Part shown: piece after piece, positions 1-6,889 of the stretch | Position numbering within the stretch: position 1 is the stretch's first letter | How the letters are laid out: the number at the start of each line of letters is the position of its first letter | NCBI GenBank assembly: GCA_964478455.1 | Contig: CAYZJD010000079.1 | Span: forward strand, 1-14,448 | Direction of reading: 5' to 3' | Length of the DNA: 14,448 bases | From: CAYZJD01 sp964478455 | GTDB lineage: Bacteria > Acidobacteriota > Terriglobia > Bryobacterales > Bryobacteraceae | Position numbers and translations under genes: made by a program | Notes under the pieces: generated by a model | What the model was told of the DNA's origin: nothing | Seen by the model: the letters and a program-made list of their open reading frames with translations, nothing else | The model's database searches: none

Positions 1-57
1 CTTCGTGACCCAACGGATCGACTTCTGGTGACATTTTAAGCGACCCAATTCGTGATC

Positions 58-87
58 TTGACAGAAAATCGTTTAACAACATATAAT
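58..87 (+). promoter_or_regulatory. Consensus sigma-70 promoter of the respiratory operon
   Basis: A perfect -35 box, TTGACA at 58-63, is followed by an 18-bp spacer and a perfect -10 box, TATAAT at 82-87. This predicts transcription starting near 94-97, about 45-50 nt before the Rieske ATG at 142. It is the only convincing + strand promoter I see, and the genes that follow are tightly packed, so it probably drives the whole series. Its position also rules out the upstream in-frame GTG at 52 as the Rieske start, because that codon would lie outside the transcript. Confidence 0.8.
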
Positions 88-100
88 CGACCCGCACATA

Positions 101-113
101 GCCCCAAAGGGGC
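101..113 (+). other. Small hairpin in the 5' leader
   Basis: GCCCC (101-105), a loop of AAA and GGGGC (109-113) form a perfect 5-bp stem within about ten nucleotides of the predicted transcript start. A 5'-terminal GC hairpin could protect the long message from decay. It is short and could be chance in GC-rich DNA. It does not cover the start codon at 142. Confidence 0.35.
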
Positions 114-141
114 GAGCCTCACCAAGACTGGGAACAGAGCG

Positions 142-786
142 ATGGCGCTGACGCAGCCGCCGACTGTGGGGGGAGAGCCGCAGTCCAAAGTGCCCCCGGG
201 TACGAAGCTTGCGGGCCAATCCGGGCCGGCAGTCGAGACGCCTGTTGGCACGCAGGTTCCGGGCCGGCAGACCAAGGCCGAGGGTCCACCGGCAACGAAG
301 GAGCGGCTGAAGTTCCGCCGGCGCCTGGTGTGGACGGCCATCACCGGGTTCCTGGGGGCAAACCTCCTGATGTTCCTGCGCTTCTTCTTCCCCCGGACGC
401 TGTTCGAGCCGAGTTCACGGTTTCGCATAGGGTACCCGTCGGATTTCGGCCTTGGGGTGGACGAACGGTTCAAGCAGTCGCACCGGATCTGGGTGGTCCG
501 GCTGCCGGACCGGCTGTTCGTCATCGCCGCCAAGTGCACGCACCTGGGATGCATCCCGAACTGGATTGAAACCGAGAACAAGTTCAAGTGCCCGTGTCAC
601 GGCAGCGGCTACGACATGGAAGGCAGGAACTTCGAGGGCCCGGCGCCGCGCCCGATGGATCGCGCCCACGTGGAACTGGATGCGGAAGGCCAGATTGTGG
701 TGGATACAAGCCGGCTGTATCAATGTCCTTCTGGGGCGAAGTGTGCATTTGAAACAGATACGAACTCGTATTTGGTGGTTTCCTGA
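142..786 (+). CDS. Rieske [2Fe-2S] protein of a cytochrome bc complex
   Basis: This protein (214 aa) takes the first electron from quinol at the Qo site and passes it to a c-type haem outside the membrane. Residues 1-55 are Pro/Gly/Thr-rich and look disordered. A basic patch with three arginines precedes one membrane segment at about 63-82. The Rieske fold holds CTHLGC (132-137) and CPCHGS (150-155): the cluster ligands are C132, H134, C150 and H153, with a C137-C152 disulfide. The Ser and Tyr after the second motif (S155, Y157), which raise cluster potential in the family, are present. Two extra cysteines (C195, C201) sit in the C-terminal tail, where relatives usually have none, and may form another disulfide. 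The ATG at 142 is chosen because a longer GTG start at 52 lies upstream of the promoter; its ribosome site is weak. Cytochrome b follows 36 bp later. The family is certain, the start likely. Confidence 0.93.
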   Translation: MALTQPPTVGGEPQSKVPPGTKLAGQSGPAVETPVGTQVPGRQTKAEGPPATKERLKFRRRLVWTAITGFLGANLLMFLRFFFPRTLFEPSSRFRIGYPSDFGLGVDERFKQSHRIWVVRLPDRLFVIAAKCTHLGCIPNWIETENKFKCPCHGSGYDMEGRNFEGPAPRPMDRAHVELDAEGQIVVDTSRLYQCPSGAKCAFETDTNSYLVVS

Positions 787-822
787 TGCTTATCTGATTA
801 CGAAGACGACCGAGGGGCTGTC

Positions 823-1704
823 ATGGGGGTTGGGCTGAAGGACACAAAGAACCGGGGCGATCTCCGCGAGAGAGTCCAGGAAGAACTTCAGGAGCTCAAA
901 GACGACCTCAGACAGCCGCAGCGGACGCAAATCTGGAAGTCCATCTTCCGGGTGAAGCATGAACGGTCCGACCCCCGCACCCGCGCGCTCGGCGTCCTGG
1001 GCAACGTCTTCCTGCACTTGCATCCGGCCAGGATCAACCGCGACGCGGTCCGGTACAGCTACACGTGGGGGATGGGCGGGATCACCTTCTATCTCTTCCT
1101 CGTTCTGACGATCACGGGCGTTCTGCTGATGTTCTACTATCACCCCACAAAGGTGCAGGCATTCCGGGACATCCTTTATCTGGAGCACGACGTTCCTTTC
1201 GGAAAACTGCTGCGGAACATGCACCGCTGGGCGGCCCACCTGATGATCATCACGCTGTGGCTGCACATGTTTCGCGTCGTACTCACCGGTTCGTACAAGA
1301 AGCCCCGCGAGTTCAACTGGTGCGTCGGGGTGATCCTGCTGGTGCTCACGCTGCTGCTGTCGTTCACGGGCTACTTGTTGCCCGACGACCAGCTTGGATT
1401 CTGGGCGGTGACGGTGGGAACAAACATGGCGCGCGCGACACCGCTGCTCGGACATGAAGGACCGTTCGGGCCGGAGCTGGGCATGACGCCGTTTAACGAC
1501 GTGCGATTCGCATTGCTGGGCGGCTCCATTGTCGACGCGAATGCCCTGCTGCGCGCCTATATCTGGCACTGCATTGCCATACCGCTGATTGCTTCCGTCT
1601 TCATGAGCGTTCATTTCTGGCGTGTTCGAAAGGATGGAGGGATATCCGGTCCAGCCCCGGTAGTGCTGGAATCGGAGATGAAACCGGTGATGAAGGTGCG
1701 GTAA
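823..1704 (+). CDS. Cytochrome b, N-terminal (b6-type) half
   Basis: This is the diheme membrane core of the quinol:acceptor oxidoreductase (293 aa). Residues 1-70 are a charged, partly helical N-terminal extension not found in cytochrome b6. Four membrane helices follow. The haem b ligands are H134 and H148 in helix B (13 residues between, as in b6) and H249 and H264 in helix D (14 between, as in b6). Typical b6 signatures surround them: HRW at 134-136, KKPRE at 159-163, GYLLPDDQLGFWAV at 183-196 and RKDGGISGP at 269-277. The Cys that binds haem ci in b6f complexes (Cys35 in spinach) aligns with Gly83 here, so the extra covalent haem is not expected. A short insertion around 211-228 lies before helix D. 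The start ATG has AGGGG six nucleotides upstream. The C-terminal half of cytochrome b is a separate downstream gene, as in b6f-type complexes. Confidence 0.95.
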   Translation: MGVGLKDTKNRGDLRERVQEELQELKDDLRQPQRTQIWKSIFRVKHERSDPRTRALGVLGNVFLHLHPARINRDAVRYSYTWGMGGITFYLFLVLTITGVLLMFYYHPTKVQAFRDILYLEHDVPFGKLLRNMHRWAAHLMIITLWLHMFRVVLTGSYKKPREFNWCVGVILLVLTLLLSFTGYLLPDDQLGFWAVTVGTNMARATPLLGHEGPFGPELGMTPFNDVRFALLGGSIVDANALLRAYIWHCIAIPLIASVFMSVHFWRVRKDGGISGPAPVVLESEMKPVMKVR

Positions 1705-1742
1705 GAGGGACAAACAAGCGCGGAGCGGCGGCAACTGGGAAA

Positions 1743-1767
1743 CGCCGGCGGGAAACAGTCGCCGGCG
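1743..1767 (+). other. Intercistronic GC hairpin before the subunit IV gene
   Basis: The self-complementary octamer CGCCGGCG occurs twice (1743-1750 and 1760-1767), separated by 9 nt, giving an 8-bp all-GC stem. It lies in the 100-bp gap between the two cytochrome b genes, the longest gap in the operon. No U tract follows, so it is not a classical intrinsic terminator. A role in message processing, stability or stoichiometry is possible but inferred. Confidence 0.4.
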
Positions 1768-1804
1768 CTGACCGCCGCATTAGCCGCGTAAGTTGAAGGA
1801 GAAC

Positions 1805-2740
1805 ATGGACTGGGCGCAGCTCTGGGAGATCATCTCGTTGCCGGACAATATTCCGATTGTGGCCCTGGCGACCCTGGTGCCTTTCTACGCCTGGTACGGC
1901 CTGCGCCAGGCGCGAGCCACCGACCGGCTCATTACCCGGCTGGAAGCCGATCCCGAGATGGCCAAGACCCATCACCGGAAGATCCACCCATATCAGCCGG
2001 GATGGCCGGCTGAGGTCCCGGTCTGGCCATACTTACTCCGGATCGAGTTTCTGGCTGCCGTCATCGTCACCCTCGTACTGATGGTTTGGTCGATCACGCT
2101 GAATGCTCCGCTGGAGGAACCGGCGAACCCGAACCACACGATGAACCCGGCCAAGGCGCCGTGGTATTTCGTCGGCCTCCAGGAGATGCTCGTTTACTTC
2201 GATCCCTGGTTCGCGGGCGTACTGCTGCCGACCCTCATCATCGTTGGGCTGATGGCATTTCCATACATAGACGCCAACCCGTTGGGCGTGGGTTACTACA
2301 CGATCCGGCAGCGCGCGGTAGCTCTCTGGGGATTCGGCCTTGGCTTCCTGATCTGGCTGCTGCTGATCTTCATCGGCACGTTCGTCCGGGGACCCGGCTG
2401 GATGTGGTTTTGGCCGGGACAAACGTGGGACCACACCCTGGTCGTCTACGAGGTGAACCGAAATCTGCCGGACGTCTTCGGGATCAGGAACGCATGGGGC
2501 CAGGCCATCATCGGCATCCTTGCGATCGGCGTTTTCTATGCCGCGGCCGGACTGGGTATTCACAAGCTGGTGACGCGGACCAGCCTGGACAAGAAACTGT
2601 TCGAGCGGACGAGCCTGCTTCAATACCTCACGTTTCAGTTTTTTGCAATTACGATCCTGGCGGGACTTCCTGCAAAGATGCTGCTGAGGCTGTTGCTGCG
2701 GATTAAGTACGTTCTGATCACACCGTGGTTCAACGTGTGA
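1805..2740 (+). CDS. Cytochrome b, C-terminal (subunit IV-type) half
   Basis: This membrane subunit (311 aa) completes the Qo site of the split cytochrome b. It is about twice as long as plant/cyanobacterial subunit IV (about 160 aa). Predicted helices lie at about 14-33, 77-98, 133-152, 174-195, 233-252 and 276-298. The Qo loop reads NPAKAPWYFVGLQEML (114-129), so the conserved PEWY motif is APWY (118-121) and the catalytic Glu is absent, which points to an altered quinol site. The conserved stretch after it (YFDPW, 131-135) resembles the b/c fusion subunits of some menaquinol-cytochrome c reductases, but there is no fused cytochrome c domain; that job is probably taken by the next gene. The ATG at 1805 is preferred over an in-frame TTG at 1793; AAGGAG (1796-1801) lies only 3 nt upstream of it. 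GC hairpins flank the gene on both sides. Confidence 0.92.
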   Translation: MDWAQLWEIISLPDNIPIVALATLVPFYAWYGLRQARATDRLITRLEADPEMAKTHHRKIHPYQPGWPAEVPVWPYLLRIEFLAAVIVTLVLMVWSITLNAPLEEPANPNHTMNPAKAPWYFVGLQEMLVYFDPWFAGVLLPTLIIVGLMAFPYIDANPLGVGYYTIRQRAVALWGFGLGFLIWLLLIFIGTFVRGPGWMWFWPGQTWDHTLVVYEVNRNLPDVFGIRNAWGQAIIGILAIGVFYAAAGLGIHKLVTRTSLDKKLFERTSLLQYLTFQFFAITILAGLPAKMLLRLLLRIKYVLITPWFNV

Positions 2741-2745
2741 CGTTA

Positions 2746-2763
2746 GCGCCGGCGGGACGGCGC
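2746..2763 (+). other. Intercistronic GC hairpin after the subunit IV gene
   Basis: GCGCCG (2746-2751) pairs with CGGCGC (2758-2763) across a 6-nt loop, starting 5 nt after the subunit IV stop codon. No T-rich tail follows, so read-through into the octahaem cytochrome gene is expected. Together with the hairpin at 1743-1767 it would bracket the subunit IV message. Confidence 0.35.
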
Positions 2764-2796
2764 CTTGAGAGGCACCGGTGAGGTGGTCGATTACTA

Positions 2797-5700
2797 ATGG
2801 TTGAGGACGCCGGCCGGGAGGCGAGGAATCCGGCTTCGACGCCGGATCCCGTTGTTGACAGCTCCCTGAGCGCGCCGCTGCTGATCGCGTCCATCCTGCT
2901 TTTCTTGTCGCTGGTTTGGGCGCTATATGACGAGCTGGCCGGCCAGCGCCCCTGGAAGCGGTACCAGCGGCAGTTTGTCAAGCTGTACGGCGCTCACCTC
3001 GCCAGGCTGCGAACGAGCGTGGCGGCCGAGGAGAGGGCTGTACGCGAATCGGCTGAGTTTCAGAGGATCGAACAGAAACTCAAGACCGCGGAAGCCGCCG
3101 TCGCGCCTCGGTTACGCGAGATCGATTCGGAACTGTCCCGCATCCGGCGTGACCTTGCGGCTATCAAGGAGCCTTTTCAAGACGCTCGTGCGCGAATCGC
3201 CGCCTTGACCTACGAATTGGACCACGCCGAGGATCCGTCCGCGAAGGATGCGATCCGGAAGCGCATCCGCGATGTCATGGCCGGGCCATTCCGCCTGGCC
3301 GCGACTGAGACAAACGGCGGTTCGGAGGCGCCAGAGGAGGCCCTCGCCTTCGATCAACTGGAACTTCGTTTTGGCGAGCTGAAGAAACGCGAGGCCCAAC
3401 TCGCTGCCGAACAGGCTGAAATCACGAAGGAGGCGAGGGAACTCCGGCGAAGGCGGGAGGAGTACTTGGGCGACCACCTCGCCAGCCTGAGCCGGCAGCA
3501 AATCGATGGTTTACAGCGCAAGGTGGAAACGTTCGAGCTCGGCATCAAGCAGATCAACATCGACGAGGCCGGCGTTGTCGATCGCTGCGAGTCGTGCCAC
3601 CTGGGCATACGCGAGCCGCTTCCGTTGACGGCCGGCAACATGGGCGGGCGCCAGTTTTTCGTCAGCCATCCCAACAAGCCGTTGCTGGCCATCCACGATC
3701 CGAACCGTTTCGGCTGCACAGCCTGCCACAACGGCAATGGACCGGCCACCTCCAGCGTCGAGAAAGCGCACGGCAGGTACAAACACTGGCTGTGGCCTCT
3801 GTTCGCCAAGGAAAACAGCGAGGCGGGGTGCCTTCAGTGCCATTTCACAGACAGGGTGCTGGAGCATGCGCCAGCGCTCACGCGCGGCCGGGATCTGTTC
3901 CAGTTGAAAGGCTGCATCGGGTGCCACCGCCACGAGGAATATGACCGCGAACTCGACGCCCTCACCGAGCTCCGCAGCCGGATTCAGAACCTGGAGACGC
4001 AACAGAAGCAGGCGAGGCTGGAGGCCGAACGCGAAGTGCGAGTGGGTGACCAGGCGGAAACCAACGAGCAAGCGCAGAAACATTACGCGAGGGCCGAGAA
4101 CCTGCGTGTTTCGGCCAGCAACATGGACGCCCGGATCGAGGAGCTTGACGAGAAAGCTAAGTTCCTCATGCAGGATCTGAAGCGCCCGGCTCCGAACCTG
4201 AAGGATGTTCGCCTCAAGCTCCGCAAGGAGTGGATTCCCCTCTGGCTCAAGGATCCGCAGGCGTTTCGGCCGGGAACGAAGATGCCCCGCTTCCGGCTTT
4301 CCGAGGAGGAGATCCGCGCCCTGTCCGCCTTTGTCTGGCAAGCAGGACTGGAGGGCCCCGGGCCGCCGTCTCAGCCCAAGGGGGACCCGGTCCGCGGAAA
4401 AGAGCTCTTCGAGACGCGGGGGTGTCTGGGTTGCCACTCGATCGGGGAAGGGGCCAGCCGCATGGGCGATGAGTTTGCCGCCAACCTGTCCCGGTTGGGG
4501 GAGAAGGCTGACTACAATTACATCGTCCGCTGGGTCCATAACCCGCGCGAACGCACGAGACCTTACTGCCCTCACGAGAAGCGCGACCTCGCCCCCGAGG
4601 ACTATGCGCGGCACGGCGTTCCGTTCGCTTTCGATCACGAGCGTTCGACCTGCCCGAACGACGGCTACCAGTTGCAGGTTCAGAATATGACGGTAATGCC
4701 CAGCCTGCGACTGTCCTGGCAAGAGGCGAGAGACATTGCCAGTTACCTGACAGGCTTGAAACAGGCTACGGCCACTTACCCCAGGGATGTCTCCTACATG
4801 GATGATCCCCGGCTGGCCGCGGCCGGCCGGCAACTTGCCGCGCGCTACGGGTGCGCCGGGTGCCATGAAATGCGAGGTCTTGAGGATGCCCCCCGCATCG
4901 GCACGGATTTGACCAAGGAAGGAAGCAAGCCGATTGAGCAGTTGGATTTCGGCCTGCTCGAGCAAAGGGCCAAGAAAGAAGGCTGGTACAACCACAGGGG
5001 CTTCTTCGAACACAAGCTGGTGAACCCGGCGGTTTACGACCAGGGGAGGGAGAAGACGCCAGAAGACCGGCTCAGGATGCCCAACATCCAGTTGACGCAG
5101 GACGACATTCAGGCGTTGACTACGTTTCTGCTGGGCAGCCTCGATTCTCCCTTCCGCGGAGAGTTTCGCGCGATCCCCAAACAGTTCCGGTACATTCCCA
5201 CGGACCAGCAGAGAAAGATTCAAGAAGGCTGGTGGATTGTCAAGAAGTACAACTGCATGGGCTGCCACACCGTCCAGGTGGGCCAGAAGTCCGTGGTGAG
5301 CGGGCTACCGCGTTATCAGGATCCCGACTGGAAGGAGCAGCTCCCGCCCTCCCTGGTGCAGGAGGGGGCGCGCGTGAATCCTGACTGGCTGGCGCGGTTT
5401 CTTGCCAATCCGGCGCTCAGTGGAACGGAAACGGATCGCAACGGAGTCCGCACTTACTTGAAGGTAAGGATGCCAACCTTCAGCTTTTCGCCGAACGAGA
5501 TTCGAATTCTGGTGCGGTTTTTCGAGGCGCTGGCAGGACAGTCGAATCCGTACTTTCCGCCGAAACTCGAGTCACTCGACGAGCGCGAACGCCAGATATC
5601 GCGGGCTCTGTTCTCCTCTCGCGGCGCGCCCTGTTTGAAGTGCCACCTCGTTGGCGAGCCGGCCCGCGACCGCTTCGCCACCGCGCCGAATTTTCTGGCG

Positions 5701-5982
5701 GCGAGGGAGCGGTTGAAGCCGGGCTGGACGGCGCGGTGGATGCTCGATCCGCAGGCGATCAGCCCGGGCACGGCGATGCCATCAGGATTGTTCCGGCGGG
5801 AAGGCGAGCGCTGGGTCTTCGCCGGTCCGGCTCCGGAGATCCTCAAGGCTTACAACAAGGATCACGTGCAGCTCCTGGTGAGATACATGTTCGAATTGAC
5901 GCCGGAAGAGCAGCGCAGGCTGACCCAAATGCTTCCGGCAACGGCAGCGGGACTGGGGGCCGCGGCTCAGGAACAGCAGTGA
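2797..5982 (+). CDS. Membrane-anchored octahaem cytochrome c with long coiled coils
   Basis: This large electron-transfer protein (1061 aa) probably replaces cytochrome c1, and perhaps soluble cytochrome c, in the bc complex. One membrane anchor lies at about 27-45. A long charged helical region with coiled-coil character follows (about 65-255). Eight CXXCH haem sites start at residues 264, 307, 345, 373, 543, 686, 820 and 946. A second coiled coil (about 383-460) is inserted between the fourth site and its likely distal Met (M496). The last five haems look like tandem class I cytochrome c modules, each with a Trp, an NP/DP dipeptide and a late Met-Pro (M496, M634, M761, M892, M994). The first three sites lack such Met-Pro motifs and may be bis-His. 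The fifth module carries an insert with C591, H593 and C619 that could bind a metal. The ribosome site is weak. It is not related to the subunits of alternative complex III as far as I can see. Haem count is certain; the role is inferred from the neighbours. Confidence 0.9.
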   Translation: MVEDAGREARNPASTPDPVVDSSLSAPLLIASILLFLSLVWALYDELAGQRPWKRYQRQFVKLYGAHLARLRTSVAAEERAVRESAEFQRIEQKLKTAEAAVAPRLREIDSELSRIRRDLAAIKEPFQDARARIAALTYELDHAEDPSAKDAIRKRIRDVMAGPFRLAATETNGGSEAPEEALAFDQLELRFGELKKREAQLAAEQAEITKEARELRRRREEYLGDHLASLSRQQIDGLQRKVETFELGIKQINIDEAGVVDRCESCHLGIREPLPLTAGNMGGRQFFVSHPNKPLLAIHDPNRFGCTACHNGNGPATSSVEKAHGRYKHWLWPLFAKENSEAGCLQCHFTDRVLEHAPALTRGRDLFQLKGCIGCHRHEEYDRELDALTELRSRIQNLETQQKQARLEAEREVRVGDQAETNEQAQKHYARAENLRVSASNMDARIEELDEKAKFLMQDLKRPAPNLKDVRLKLRKEWIPLWLKDPQAFRPGTKMPRFRLSEEEIRALSAFVWQAGLEGPGPPSQPKGDPVRGKELFETRGCLGCHSIGEGASRMGDEFAANLSRLGEKADYNYIVRWVHNPRERTRPYCPHEKRDLAPEDYARHGVPFAFDHERSTCPNDGYQLQVQNMTVMPSLRLSWQEARDIASYLTGLKQATATYPRDVSYMDDPRLAAAGRQLAARYGCAGCHEMRGLEDAPRIGTDLTKEGSKPIEQLDFGLLEQRAKKEGWYNHRGFFEHKLVNPAVYDQGREKTPEDRLRMPNIQLTQDDIQALTTFLLGSLDSPFRGEFRAIPKQFRYIPTDQQRKIQEGWWIVKKYNCMGCHTVQVGQKSVVSGLPRYQDPDWKEQLPPSLVQEGARVNPDWLARFLANPALSGTETDRNGVRTYLKVRMPTFSFSPNEIRILVRFFEALAGQSNPYFPPKLESLDERERQISRALFSSRGAPCLKCHLVGEPARDRFATAPNFLAARERLKPGWTARWMLDPQAISPGTAMPSGLFRREGERWVFAGPAPEILKAYNKDHVQLLVRYMFELTPEEQRRLTQMLPATAAGLGAAAQEQQ

Positions 5983-6009
5983 ACTTCGAAAGAGGAAACA
6001 AGGAGGGGT

Positions 6010-6876
6010 ATGTCTAGCAGACTCATATCAGCAAGAAGCGGTTCCATCACCGCGCTCATCGCCGGCGCGTCGCTGGCGCTCATGCTGGGCTGTGGCGCCG
6101 GCAAAGAGCCGGCTCAAGTGGCGGAGGAGAAGCCGGCGACCGAAGGGGCCGCCTGGCAACCCAAAGGAGATGAGGGGTTCGTTACCGGGAGAATCAACTT
6201 TGAGGGGCAACCACCCAAGTACAAGCCAATCTCCATGGACGCCGACACCGCTTGCGCAGCCAAGCATTCCAAAGTCGTCTATCCAGAAGCGGTGGTGGTC
6301 AACGCCAACGGAACGCTAAGGAATGTGCTCGTCTACGTCAAGGGCGGACTGGAGGGGAAGACGTTCGCTATTCCCGAGCAACCGGCGGTTCTCAATCAGG
6401 ACGGCTGCGTGTACAAGCCTCATGTGCTCGGGATCCAGGCTCGTCAGACGCTCAAGGTGGTGACCAGCGACAACACCACGCATAACATCCACCCTATCCC
6501 CAAAGTCAACCGGGAGTGGAATGTTTCGCAGCCGCCGGGAGCCGATCCGATCCTGCAAACCTTCAGCCGAACGGAGTCGAGCATCCCGGTGAAGTGTAAT
6601 CAGCACCCCTGGATGAGGGCCTACATACACGTCCTGTCTCATCCCTTCTACTCAATCTCGGGAGAGGATGGGACGTTCTCGCTGAAAGGCTTGCCGCCGG
6701 GCAACTATGAGATCGAGGCCGTTCACGAACAGTATGGCGCGCTGACTCAGCAGGTCACGGTAGCGGCTAATAAGGCAACCTCCGCCGACTTCCGGTTTCT
6801 CGCAGGCCAGGCGTATCGGGCGAGTTCTCTTCAGATGCTGCCGGCGCTGGTGCTGCCATGCTGCGGCGGGAAATAG
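6010..6876 (+). CDS. Cupredoxin-like lipoprotein with carboxypeptidase-regulatory domain
   Basis: Predicted extracytoplasmic lipoprotein (288 aa): the N-terminal hydrophobic stretch ends in MLGC, with C28 as the likely lipidated residue (a slightly atypical lipobox). Residues about 55-210 resemble cupredoxin-like domains of the methylamine-utilisation type. Possible copper ligands are H158 (in THN), C196, H199 and M202 (CNQHPWM), a C-x2-H-x2-M spacing shorter than the plastocyanin C-x2-H-x4-M. Residues about 213-262 form a carboxypeptidase regulatory-like beta domain (DGTFSLKGLPPGNYEIEA). The C-terminus is hydrophobic and ends in a Cys-Cys pair (284-285). AAGGAGG at 6000-6006 sets the start. 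Standing between the octahaem cytochrome and the oxidase genes, it could be a tethered electron carrier between them or a copper donor to CuA. The fold is likely; the redox role is inferred. Confidence 0.75.
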   Translation: MSSRLISARSGSITALIAGASLALMLGCGAGKEPAQVAEEKPATEGAAWQPKGDEGFVTGRINFEGQPPKYKPISMDADTACAAKHSKVVYPEAVVVNANGTLRNVLVYVKGGLEGKTFAIPEQPAVLNQDGCVYKPHVLGIQARQTLKVVTSDNTTHNIHPIPKVNREWNVSQPPGADPILQTFSRTESSIPVKCNQHPWMRAYIHVLSHPFYSISGEDGTFSLKGLPPGNYEIEAVHEQYGALTQQVTVAANKATSADFRFLAGQAYRASSLQMLPALVLPCCGGK

Positions 6877-6889
6877 GGGACGCGGAAAG

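Noticed and set aside
1..39. Possible tail of an upstream gene
   Set aside because: Two + frames end here (stops at 29-31 and 37-39). Ten to twelve codons are too few to decide which, if either, is coding.
52..141. GTG start at 52 for the Rieske gene
   Set aside because: It lies upstream of the consensus promoter at 58-87, and the added 30 residues have no Rieske or signal-peptide character.
790..1734. 314-codon antisense open frame over cytochrome b
   Set aside because: The product is His/Gln/Arg-rich without domains, and the opposite strand encodes a clear cytochrome b.
3511..5268. 585-codon open frame antisense to the octahaem cytochrome
   Set aside because: It mirrors the codon structure of the real gene in GC-rich DNA, has no recognisable domain or ribosome site, and the + strand product has eight haem motifs.
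142..6876. Alternative complex III (Act) gene cluster
   Set aside because: There is no ActB molybdopterin/iron-sulfur subunit and no NrfD-like ActC or ActF. The genes encode a Rieske/cytochrome b complex.
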